A stretch of 64,000 nucleotides of DNA from a virus. Under the pieces are notes generated by a model. That model had not been told where the DNA came from. It searched no databases and worked only from the letters and a program-made list of their open reading frames with translations. The position numbers were made by a program, and so were the translations under genes. This document shows positions 45,601-52,300 of this stretch, piece by piece; the stretch's first letter is position 1; each line of letters opens with the position of its first letter. The stretch lies in the IMG/VR virus record IMGVR_UViG_3300035180_001452, positions 1-64,000 of that record; one strand, 5' to 3'.

Positions 45601-47472
45601 ATTAGACATAATCCTTAGTAGAGCTTGTGCTGGTGTTTCACCCTCATGGTTAGACATATATAATCTATATAGTGGCTTTGATACAGTTTTACCTGCTTCC
45701 TCAACTTCAGTACGAAGAGGCATAGTTACCGGAGAAAGTGTTACCTTAGGCCCTCCATCAGCTAGTGGATCAAACTCAGTTATACGCATAGCAACATTAT
45801 ATGGTCTTAATATTACTGTGTCATTTACTCCTTTAACATCCTCTAACATTGGGCCTAAAGTATTTGTATATTTTCCAAACTCGCCTATACCACCTCCTTG
45901 TGCAGCTGTTGGAAATTTGGTCAGAGCTCTTCTAATTTTATTAATATTATTCGGTGTGTGGCTCCCCCATATACCAAGGCATATCTCTTCTTCTGTTGGA
46001 GGCATACCATTAGACTGTTTATACTTTTCTATAAACTCTCTAATCATTAAGTTATTTATAGAATCATTATTAGCTATAGACCCGTTAAGATATTGAGTCA
46101 TTTTAAATCCAGGCTTATCTATTTTACCCTGTAAATAATCTCTAAACTCTCTAATTAATAAAACATTAGAACTATCCATAGGCTGCATTAGCTCGCCCTG
46201 TCTCATTACAAATTCATTCCATTCTCTAAGGTTCATATCTCTAGAAAAGCCATAAGTATAAGACTGTTCTCTTATGTCCTCACTAAAGAACTCTCCTAGA
46301 GAATCTTTACCCGCTATAGATTCGCTAAGAGATTCAGCTGTTCTAAATCCATGAATATTTGCTATTTTTCCAAACCTATCTATATCCTGTAAATACTCTC
46401 TTAACATCCTCTCTCTACTCTTGACTTCTGGATTTAACATCTCAGAAAGAGCTATAGCAGTTTTACGTACTCCCTCTCTTTTAGGGTTGAGATAACCTAT
46501 TCCAGCCCCCTGGCCTAAACCGGTATGCTGTGAGAAAAGCTGAGAGGCTTTTGAGTGCCCACCTATATATTTTCTAAACTCTTCTATTAAAGATTCAGCA
46601 TCTTGTTCTCGGCCCATCTGCTTAGCAACAGCCCTTATATCTTCAATTGCTTGGGCTACTTTGTCTGCTACTTCTGGTACATACTCTTTACCGGAGTAAA
46701 ACTCTCTGAGTATTCTTTGTGTTTTTTTAATCCTAAGAATATAGTCTCTACGTCTTCTTGCTCCTCGCTCTAGCCAGGATAGTACATCTAAAGGTTCGTT
46801 ATCAATTAATAGCCCCTCATTAAACCTAGCGTTAGGTCTATTTTTAAAAGTAACCTCTAGCTGTAGTCCATTTTCGTCTATCATTTCTGATAGAACTTTT
46901 TTTGCTATAGAACCTATTATCTTTTTTTCGTCATTATTAAGTACTGACGATACTCCTTCTATACCATATATCTTTTTAATTTCTTCTTCTAAGAAGTATC
47001 TAGATTTACGAATAAGCTCTCTTTTTTCTCGTTGCGAAAGACGTGAGGTATTATATACTAATAGTTTAGGATCAACTGGAACAGGTTCAGGCGGTGATTT
47101 AGGTACTCGCTTAGAGCGAGTAGGCTTAGCTGGAGTAGGTGGAGTAGGTGATGTAGGGGCTGGCCTAGGAGTTCCATGAGAAACTCCTACTTCATGAGCA
47201 GGACGAGGCACTTCAGGATGTGGATTTCTTAGCGCTCTATCTATAAATCCTCCAGCAGCTCTGTTAACGCTCCCTACAATATTAAGAGCACGTAGCTGTA
47301 TCCTAGCTACATACCCCTTACGTATAAGGTATACAAATGCAGCTGTATTAATCCCAGCCCAGGCAATATTCTCTATTCGCTGGATAATACCAATTTCACC
47401 GCTCTCTGTATCTTTAACGGTATCTCCAACTCTAAAGTCTCTTGGGTTTTCTGAGTAGTGCTGTTTTCTCAT
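39658..47472 (-). CDS. Giant tail-operon protein with internal DEDDh (DnaQ-like) exonuclease domain, 2604 aa
   Basis: A tape-measure-sized protein in the tail operon. N-terminus: short SH3/KOW-like strand region (FRVGDTVKDTESGEIGII), then a hydrophobic segment (about 34-50) and a Pro-rich linker. The middle is long, charged and helical, with aromatic coiled stretches YDWYINQIIKK and YDWYVNQIIES (about 1060-1215). Residues ~1515-1735 form a 3'-5' exonuclease domain: D1526 and E1528 in LALDIETYG, D1617 in NVDLMKM, and H1712/D1717 in HTGAED, the full DEDDh set. Ala-rich repeats and a hydrophobic helix (about 2484-2507) lie near the C-terminus. It may combine tail-length or ejection functions with nuclease activity. 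The ATG follows a 14-bp-stem hairpin and has no strong ribosome binding site. Confidence 0.8.
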   Translation of the reverse strand: MRKQHYSENPRDFRVGDTVKDTESGEIGIIQRIENIAWAGINTAAFVYLIRKGYVARIQLRALNIVGSVNRAAGGFIDRALRNPHPEVPRPAHEVGVSHGTPRPAPTSPTPPTPAKPTRSKRVPKSPPEPVPVDPKLLVYNTSRLSQREKRELIRKSRYFLEEEIKKIYGIEGVSSVLNNDEKKIIGSIAKKVLSEMIDENGLQLEVTFKNRPNARFNEGLLIDNEPLDVLSWLERGARRRRDYILRIKKTQRILREFYSGKEYVPEVADKVAQAIEDIRAVAKQMGREQDAESLIEEFRKYIGGHSKASQLFSQHTGLGQGAGIGYLNPKREGVRKTAIALSEMLNPEVKSRERMLREYLQDIDRFGKIANIHGFRTAESLSESIAGKDSLGEFFSEDIREQSYTYGFSRDMNLREWNEFVMRQGELMQPMDSSNVLLIREFRDYLQGKIDKPGFKMTQYLNGSIANNDSINNLMIREFIEKYKQSNGMPPTEEEICLGIWGSHTPNNINKIRRALTKFPTAAQGGGIGEFGKYTNTLGPMLEDVKGVNDTVILRPYNVAMRITEFDPLADGGPKVTLSPVTMPLRTEVEEAGKTVSKPLYRLYMSNHEGETPAQALLRIMSNAGETLDMSDADISSLTSGAKEVFNRTSISLGDKALDLSRVYELLGVATNGTIDPRKVLKSRVGEQILSSLGISPATIASMDINELEDLQSELATEIIAALTSNQSKFSAENFNEKFVKEVASITRRRLGSREDVFTRIGKPISGQGTVSLSKEIADTEGLTIADTIADPTDYAMQAIESASKGGYAQEVIDRTIFSLPSKKRILREIRKRGGSTSIIETFINSIPKEVSLTDSKAIEDHLLGLFNNLSSKEAKSIAKLISTTAGKLHRKNAEQLFYREMGAYGKIFSASVAAGGWEKEDLLEAVGMESRPTGEGASIKSLLRTKLSIKRTHRRIFNLPNRNTEESVSIMKSIDRLEDIIGFRVEDMEEYIANIKEPMNNIQMSIFNNIKLTRSKVRLRNKYLKRGLIKFDDTIEYKYSVTRRIFKDKLAEVSNIIAEQNEYNKQYNYYAYQYYRYSEQYDWYINQIIKKAKDNAEKLTQNKGILKGLDDLLEINYKKWKLVNNIYSSIYNNISFNESENIPRIHRHIIEFMDILTDNDPDIKNKFKDKTIELKKAVAQYDKYRRQNNRYITQLAELNNQYDWYVNQIIESDKHKEYGEIIAKIDKYNSEFNNLLETYNMKLGNEENWLEINDSDKIRFNEHTRLWNKSLNDKHPLLEEAVGNLVVAESEEEKAYAKTVALRLASKYAEDESDINNTKVANWLLEFIDKTVGYSNALPGGVRIENGKVFWNVEDINHVENIINTLGKENFETKEVAGKPGVVIAGEDKNLVVPMEGLSLNWEKDFPSAKTKGQYGMGQEGPSGAKIANINGPSAPHIVYDEYGTGFTTEEGYTTKMTFDQLMRSATFTDEERLLGMKPVDGPLPIWKVNDDSYIASSMEGGPEAQLARLKEVAANKEEYLALDIETYGPRYTRLGNVGIVKKKFGEKQGTTIYDKSFRGWKNTRRIQEATTDILGNVNDIAAMNKADMQMLTEAAKIINKHPTAKIAVYNENVDLMKMAMMAKKHQDRIKAEIAEMAAGASQVPTTPEAAQLVKRLAEMEKAYNTFVEANKNRAINVMFLESAIAPEGGFQALSTAAARRGILKGAQSHTGAEDALLTAKVMEAGVNDYLKVDISKWHQLSAEEFKDKILYGHPTRMRDPYGNNIPVDISNRMLAVESIRKGIDPSTGGEQWAVDLVDANTTTRRTVFAEDALQLSTVLQNLREANLNTTQVAKEEDRIAKDLFNRRIHEILSGERSGTGKFGFEDIEWKMKLAEVPEEKLKVTRDAFAQYVESSDSPELRERLKWIDTQFLKDPRIRRQYRSGLDWFNNQYKIYDRPFFNLIDKEMKAGSINAEQAQHLIRLRWKEVYGAQNTEGALFNFAKEVAQKPFHEWTITPDITNSYRIRLATPQLTKYGIEEFVLRTFYRAHENDPGKALGIMRTALGKVANEQDLIGFFENGGVFRNNQVAYREILSRHLIENNFKFEGKSVVDLIRKAAGVPDNVSLELGMDATRNLAFGIRSYMQTNMEKQLATNPSLNNEFEGVLWWKGIEQRGYKSRAVNRSIMLDYLNNFQKRIHDPAELSKMIRSEEEAMYKANPELRQAGLRLSSLEIPNAFMSGEYAPSVLNLTPRQVVSIHGAKGQTQLAKILIRDIEESRYGANGGFLTDIQRQEIKRVLNWQDMSESIKGITKGSIQPVEVNGITRNIGEAIVPLGGKSYYLRDLLASKAKDKILEELDKSSYTNNMFYEAVHRYFGNAEPRAVGGAPTSIGGNAVGRAATKATAKATRTAVGGTVNKGAANIASAAVANSTQNGPSVAKATVAAANAAIANSAPKGPSVARSANAVGQAWIINSGKAEDFGKFISGIMPSSMDNLGNKLRGLLKGSGVLAIGGALLTLGVMSSRIGIRKSAPSILTEDDQINEPKMDNRVVRKEVPIHKSIHGRIKGVVDSNVDPNEIVNAVHAAIDMHSTGASDKSHVISNDRRKITKQEANKIAKKLLR
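42250..42930 (-). other. DnaQ-like DEDDh exonuclease domain inside the 2604-aa protein
   Basis: Codes residues ~1515-1741. Motif ExoI D1526-I-E1528, ExoII N-E-N-V-D1617, ExoIIIε H1712-x4-D1717, with spacing typical of proofreading-type exonucleases. All five metal/catalytic positions are present, so activity on DNA or RNA ends is plausible. Confidence 0.85.
43830..44290 (-). repeat. Imperfect coding repeat (aromatic coiled segment) in 2604-aa protein
   Basis: A ~35-bp segment around 43853 (ACCAATCATATTGGTT region) recurs around 44213 with few changes. It encodes QYDWYVNQII and QYDWYINQII within Tyr/Asn/Gln-rich helices. Confidence 0.6.
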
Positions 47473-47485
47473 GGCTTATTAATAT

Positions 47486-47530
47486 AGGCCTCTATTTGCA
47501 ATCACAATAGTGAAACGCAAATAGAGGCCT
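47486..47530 (-). promoter_or_regulatory. Strong intergenic hairpin (14-bp perfect stem)
   Basis: AGGCCTCTATTTGC (47486-47499) pairs perfectly with GCAAATAGAGGCCT (47517-47530) around a 17-base loop. On the minus strand it ends 11 bases before ATG 47472 of the 2604-aa gene and buries its only GAGG. It is followed by ATATTAATAA, not a U-tract, so a translational control or mRNA processing element is more likely than a terminator. The rest of this 99-base gap shows nothing convincing. Confidence 0.55.
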
Positions 47531-47571
47531 TAAGTGTGTAGTACTATAAATAACTATAGGTATTACCGTGG

Positions 47572-47829
47572 TTACTCAGTATCGTATAGGTCGCTAAGTG
47601 TAATCTTCATGCTACGTAGTCTAGCTCTTCTACTTGGTAGAGGTCTGGAAGCAGCCCTCTGTAATAAGATATTTTTCCTTAGATTTTCTACGGCTTTTCT
47701 GGTTTCTTGATAAGAAGGCCTAGTAGACGGTTCCGTCTTTTCTGCTGATTCTTGTATAGGCTTTTTCCACGGTCTAGGAACCTTTTTATTAACTAGCTTG
47801 TGTAACCTATCAGCTCTTCCTCTTCTCAA
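47572..47829 (-). CDS. Small basic protein, 85 aa
   Basis: Arg/Lys-rich protein (MRRGRADRLHKLVNKKVPRPWKK) ending in an acidic tail LSDLYDTE. The start is TTG 47829, chosen because AGGAG lies seven bases upstream and no ATG is available near. No family recognised. The strong positive charge suggests nucleic-acid or acidic-partner binding. It forms a small-gene group with 47840-48052 ahead of the 2604-aa gene, and may be a chaperone or cofactor of one of the giants. Confidence 0.55.
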   Translation of the reverse strand: MRRGRADRLHKLVNKKVPRPWKKPIQESAEKTEPSTRPSYQETRKAVENLRKNILLQRAASRPLPSRRARLRSMKITLSDLYDTE

Positions 47830-47839
47830 TTGATTGCTC

Positions 47840-48052
47840 CTAGAAGGGCAGTACTTTGTTATATACCTGGTTGTCTAGCTGGGTAACGACTGCAGTAGCA
47901 ATCTCATTCTCCATTGCTCTAACAACATCAACAGATACCTTATACTTTGATGCTAAAGACTGTAGTTGCTTTTCAGGAATTCTTAAAGCTCTACCGTGTA
48001 CCCAGTCTACTAACATTGGTCTAATTGCGCTATAAACGAATTTAAGCCACAT
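47840..48052 (-). CDS. Small helical protein, 70 aa
   Basis: MWLKFVYSAIRPMLVDWVHGRALRIP followed by a helix-turn-helix-looking region (EKQLQSLASKYKVSVDVVRAMENEI). The N-terminal ~17 residues are hydrophobic. No family recognised. The ribosome binding site is weak; expression may depend on the structured 80-base leader at 48068-48120. Neighbours are a GT9-like gene upstream and the 85-residue basic protein downstream (10-base gap). Confidence 0.5.
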   Translation of the reverse strand: MWLKFVYSAIRPMLVDWVHGRALRIPEKQLQSLASKYKVSVDVVRAMENEIATAVVTQLDNQVYNKVLPF

Positions 48053-48067
48053 TGTTTTATGCTTTAC

Positions 48068-48120
48068 TAAGACTCTTTATAGAGTAGTCTTAGAAGGCCG
48101 CTCCTTATCGGCCAGTCTTA
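48068..48120 (-). promoter_or_regulatory. Intergenic leader with two mutually exclusive stems
   Basis: On the minus strand TAAGACT occurs at 48120-48114 and again at 48092-48086, with a single complement AGTCTTA at 48074-48068. Between the two copies a GGCCG...CGGCC hairpin (48113-48096) can form. The arrangement permits alternative pairing, as in attenuators. No strong U-tract follows. Function is inferred. Confidence 0.4.
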
Positions 48121-48132
48121 ACATCTATATTA

Positions 48133-49098
48133 CTAGGCAATAGCTGCTGCAGGATGTTTGAAAAACTCTTTTGTGTTAAAGGCTATAAGGTCTCTAAATA
48201 TTTCCTTAACACTACTAAGTGGTCTCTTGTCTAATGCCCATATTATGGCATTGGTTGATGATATGCCCTTCCAGGGGATATTACTTTCCTTGTCTATAAG
48301 CTGGAAAGTGAGCGGCTTCGAAAAGATCCAGGATAGATAAACTCGCCAATCTTCTCCAATGACTCCCAAACAATTAGGGTTTTCAATTAGAGCAACCTGC
48401 TCAGCAGTAGTTAGTACTTCACTACTACCCCAAATAGTACCATTAGACTCTACATATACAGAAGCAATTCCTGTCTTATGTACTTTACACCACTCCCATA
48501 CAGTATCCCGGTATTCTTCACTAGCGTCCTCTGATATGGGAAATACCATATAGTAGTCATCTCTAACAGGCTTTCCATCCTCAGCAGCTATACTAGTCCT
48601 CAATTTAGTCTTAATAGACTTTTTAGTCTTACCCCTTACATATGCGTAAGGTATCATATAAGATGGTTCAAGATAATCTGTAATGTCATAGCTAGGTCGT
48701 AGGCCCTGTAAAGCCCTAGCAAAATCAGTAGTTACTGTAGAGAATATGCCATAGATATCTCCTGGAACCCCGCCTTCTGGAGCATTTCCAAGAAACTTCA
48801 TCATATCCTCTAGCTTCTTAGCTTTCGACTCTTCTGAATAAGTATGGGCCATTTCTAGTGTTGGATCAACAGTATATACAAGGTCATAGCCAATATGTGA
48901 GGCTTCAGAAAAATCGTCTAGACTATATATGTTACTAGCTAACGAAGACTCAACTACTAGCTCTTTACACGATTCAGTAGAAACTGCCGCATCCATAAAA
49001 ACTTGGTAAGGAAAGTACTTAATAGTTTCCCTCATAGCTCCTAGAGCAGCTAGCGTTTCTACTTCTTTTCCTGGAATCTTTACTAAGATCTTGATCAC
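48133..49098 (-). CDS. GT9-like (heptosyltransferase-type) protein, possibly degenerate, 321 aa
   Basis: The N-terminus MIKILVKIPGKEVETLAALGAMRETIKYFP and the C-terminal stretch LTTAEQVALIENPNCLGVIGEDWRVYLSWIFSKPLTFQLID follow the layout of GT9 family GT-B enzymes ('I-L...G-D-x-l-a-t-P-a-l-r-x-l-k...P' and 's-l-x-e-l-a-x-L-i...a-x-l-x-i-g-x-D-s-G-x-x-H-l-A-a-x-x-x-x-P-x-v-x-l'). However, the DTGP-H type catalytic/binding residues are not evident (EDWRVYLSW), so it may be inactive or belong to a different GT-B branch. Start GTG 49098 is supported by AGAAGG seven bases upstream. It lies inside the giant-protein region, next to the second glycosyltransferase-like enzyme's operon. Confidence 0.45.
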   Translation of the reverse strand: MIKILVKIPGKEVETLAALGAMRETIKYFPYQVFMDAAVSTESCKELVVESSLASNIYSLDDFSEASHIGYDLVYTVDPTLEMAHTYSEESKAKKLEDMMKFLGNAPEGGVPGDIYGIFSTVTTDFARALQGLRPSYDITDYLEPSYMIPYAYVRGKTKKSIKTKLRTSIAAEDGKPVRDDYYMVFPISEDASEEYRDTVWEWCKVHKTGIASVYVESNGTIWGSSEVLTTAEQVALIENPNCLGVIGEDWRVYLSWIFSKPLTFQLIDKESNIPWKGISSTNAIIWALDKRPLSSVKEIFRDLIAFNTKEFFKHPAAAIA

Positions 49099-49099
49099 T

Positions 49100-49318
49100 C
49101 TAAGCCTTCTTTCTTATTGGAGGTTTAGTCTCTACAATATATAGATCATCTGTGGCCAAACAGTTACCTGAAACTTCTATAACAGAACCGTTTACTGTAT
49201 AATCTTCTTCTGGAGCCAGGTATCTTCCATTGAAAAATACTATACAGTTACTAGCATCTACTCCCTCTGGTACTAGATATCTTCCAGGTCCCAATAGTTT
49301 TAGTTTTAATTGTAGCAT
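49100..49318 (-). CDS. Small beta-strand domain protein, 72 aa
   Basis: LGPGRYLVPEGVDASNCIVFFNGRYLAPEEDYTVNGSVIEVSGNC resembles the small beta-domain common in phage fibre and baseplate proteins ('v-f-v-N-G-x-x-L-x-p-g-x-D-Y-t-v-x-g-x-x-i'), here as a free-standing gene. It ends with a basic tail (PPIRKKA). AAGGATAAAAC precedes ATG 49318 and a promoter-like element is located at 49351-49359. A small structural adaptor is the best inference. Confidence 0.6.
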   Translation of the reverse strand: MLQLKLKLLGPGRYLVPEGVDASNCIVFFNGRYLAPEEDYTVNGSVIEVSGNCLATDDLYIVETKPPIRKKA

Positions 49319-49350
49319 GTTTTATCCTTATTGCACGTTCTTCCAGAGAT

Positions 49351-49359
49351 ATTATGGCA
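49351..49359 (-). promoter_or_regulatory. Extended -10-like promoter element before small genes
   Basis: Minus-strand TGC-CATAAT within TTTGTGCCATAATATC in the 55-base gap after the 2259-aa gene, upstream of ATG 49318. Same motif as at 27220, 29550 and 60137. No -35 box seen. Confidence 0.5.
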
Positions 49360-49373
49360 CAAATTCTACTAGG

Positions 49374-52300
49374 CTATATCTTTGATGCTACCTCATTAGT
49401 TCGGTCATGAGATAGGTTAACTTCTATATTAGACTCACTACCCTTAGTAGAATTTGACATATTAAGTTCTATGGAAATATCTCTAACTCCCCTACCCTTT
49501 AGTAGGGTTTCTAGTGTTCTATGTACATCGGCTACCTCTCCATGAATTACGGGAATAGGAACCTCTCTAGTTGCTATCTTAGCATCCATAGAATTTATAG
49601 GATATATCCCCATTTCCATAGGAGTAACGCCTTCTTTCTGCGCAGTTACTACTCTAGCGTTCTCTAGGTTAAACTCTTCTTTCCATCCGGCCCAGGTATC
49701 ATCTGGAAGTTGATAATTCTTAAAGAACTCTTTTAACGATTCTTTCTGTGGTGTATCTTTTTTACGTATACCTAAGTACTGTCCTAGTACTGATTTCTGT
49801 CTCTTAGTAAGTAATGAAAAGAACTCCTTCTTCTCTCTAGGACTTCCATTAGCTACTATATCCATCGCTAGCTCTCTTTCATACCTAGGCAATCCGCCCA
49901 TCACATTATTTAACGGATCACCTGGAATAGCACCAGTTATGGTCCTTTTAGCTAGCCCTCTATATAACAAAGCTCTAGCCGCTAATGGTCCTATATCATA
50001 CTCTTTTCTATTGGACTCTACAATCTTATTTATTTCTCTATTAATTCTCTTAACTTTTTTTCTCTTCCAGTCTACGCTAGCATCAGATAACATTATAGCT
50101 CTTTTTCTATTCTCTAACTTATCCAGCTCTTTTTTAATTCTATCTCCTTCTAGATCTTTTTCATCCGCAACCTTTAGAATATCTATACCTTCCTTTTCTA
50201 AAGCGGCATCAGCGTATTGTTTAGATAGTCTGGTATACTTTACATATCTTAGTGCATCATAGTACTCTTCTATTTCTCTTCTCTTTCGTACTCTCTTTGG
50301 AATGTACTTCTCACCGGTAAACACTTCTCCTAGAACTCTTCTTATAGACATTTGAGCAGCTAGCGCTCCTCCTACTGCAGCGCCTATCTTTTTACCGCCT
50401 ACCAGTCTTCCAAATAGAGATCCTATAAACGCACCAGTAAGAGTTGCTAATATTGGATTGCGAGAAGCTATAGCATCCATAGTCGGTCTAACGTAGGTTT
50501 TTATCGGTGCTGCCCAGTCTCCTGCAGTAGTACCATATACCTGAGATCTTTTATATTCTTCGAGAGCCGATCTAACTCTTAATAGCTTAGTATGAAATGG
50601 AGTATCTAGATGAGCAAACTTTTCCCATAGTAGGCCATATAGTCTTGACAACTTACCATATCTTGCTACTATACCGGGAGCGCTGTTGTCTCCTGTCTTT
50701 TCTATACCTACGCCTGTATCTATTAGAGCTCTGTTTACATTAGTACCGCCAGCAAATACTGCTGCCCGCTTAGTTTGTAGCATATCATCAGAGATCTGGT
50801 CATCATCCTTTGTAGCCATTACGGCTCTTATCTTAGCGCCAGGTTCTATGCCAAAGGTTCTGTAGAATGCGGTTATTGAATCATCGCCCTTTTTTACTCT
50901 AATATTTTGTTCCTTAAGATACTTACGTATTCTATCTTTACTTACTCTAGTACCAGCCAATCGTATCGGATGCTCGTCCTCCTCGACTATAAAAGTATTA
51001 GCATCTAGTATAGACTTTATAGTATATTCCCTGGACTCCGTTTTTTGATTAAACCTATAGTCTCTTATTTTATATATTTTCTTCTGCTGACTTGCCCTCT
51101 TTACTGCCTCATTAACTCTTTTTTGCTTATACTCAGCTACCTCTGGAGTATCCTCCGCTATCTCTGCTCTTACATTAGCAAGCTCTGTTTTTAGTTCATT
51201 AGACCACGGAGCAACGTCAGATAGAATCTCTACTCTAGTTAAAGAACCATATCCTGATACACCGTGTATTCTTTCATAAGCCTCTCCCGGTAATCTTATC
51301 TCACCGGCAGGAATCTTAACGTAAGGATCTCCAGTCTTAAAGTTTATAAAGTAGTCTTCTCCAGGCATCCAATCAGGCATTTTGTTAGGAACTGGGTTAT
51401 ACTCATGTATATTTCTATTTCTATGTGGAATAATTCTACGCCAGAATTCTGAAAGATCACCGGGGATACCACCCAGATTTCTGTCCCAAAATCTTCTTTC
51501 GTATCCATACCCTCTATCTGCTGATTGTATTACCGGGGTGTTTATAGTCGGAGCAGTTCCTAGTGCTGTTGCTGCTACCTTTTGAGCATAGCCATAGATA
51601 CCAGCAAGATCCCAGAACTGTTCTGTTAGCTTAGTACTCTGTACCTTAAAGGACTTTGAACTAATAGCATTACTATAATCAAAGCTACTATCAACTAAGT
51701 CTCCGCCTTTTATAGGAGTCCAGGTACCAGAACCTCCGGATTGTCCTCCGCCTGCACTAGAGTACGGCCCTTCTCCTCCTGTTCCAAGTCCTGTTTGTAA
51801 AGCACCTCCTCCTTGTAGTACTTTATACTCGCCACTCTTAGTGAAGCTGACTCTAGTAGCACTTGGAGCGCCATATCTACCGCTATCAGAACCTTCCTCT
51901 ACGCCCTCTTCTAGATATTCGGGATGCATGATTCTTGTAGGTTTAAGTATCCTACCAATAGTCATATTACCTATATTACCTAGGAAAGTATCTGGGCTAA
52001 ATAAAGTACCAGTTTCTATATACGGACGATCTTCTTTGTGCTTTTCTTCCCACCAATATGGGTCTAGTAGCTTCTTTATAGGAGAAAATGGATGTGATGG
52101 TGTTGGTATAGCACTATGCCCCCAGTACTCATCACTATTTAGATCTACATTAGAGGCTTCTTGCCACTTACTCTGAGATAGCTGATACCATGACGGGGAA
52201 TAATACTGAATCTTATCTCCTACAAAAGCCTGTCTGCTATTATGAACCGCCTGTGCTATAAGGCAAAAACTTTCTCCTTCTGCTACTTCAAAGTCATACA

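Noticed and set aside
45107-46096. Long plus-strand open frame of 329 codons opposite the 2604-residue gene, and similar ones such as 41414-42250
   Set aside because: No ribosome binding site, no recognisable product, and the minus strand is occupied by a continuous conserved gene. Explained by codon bias.
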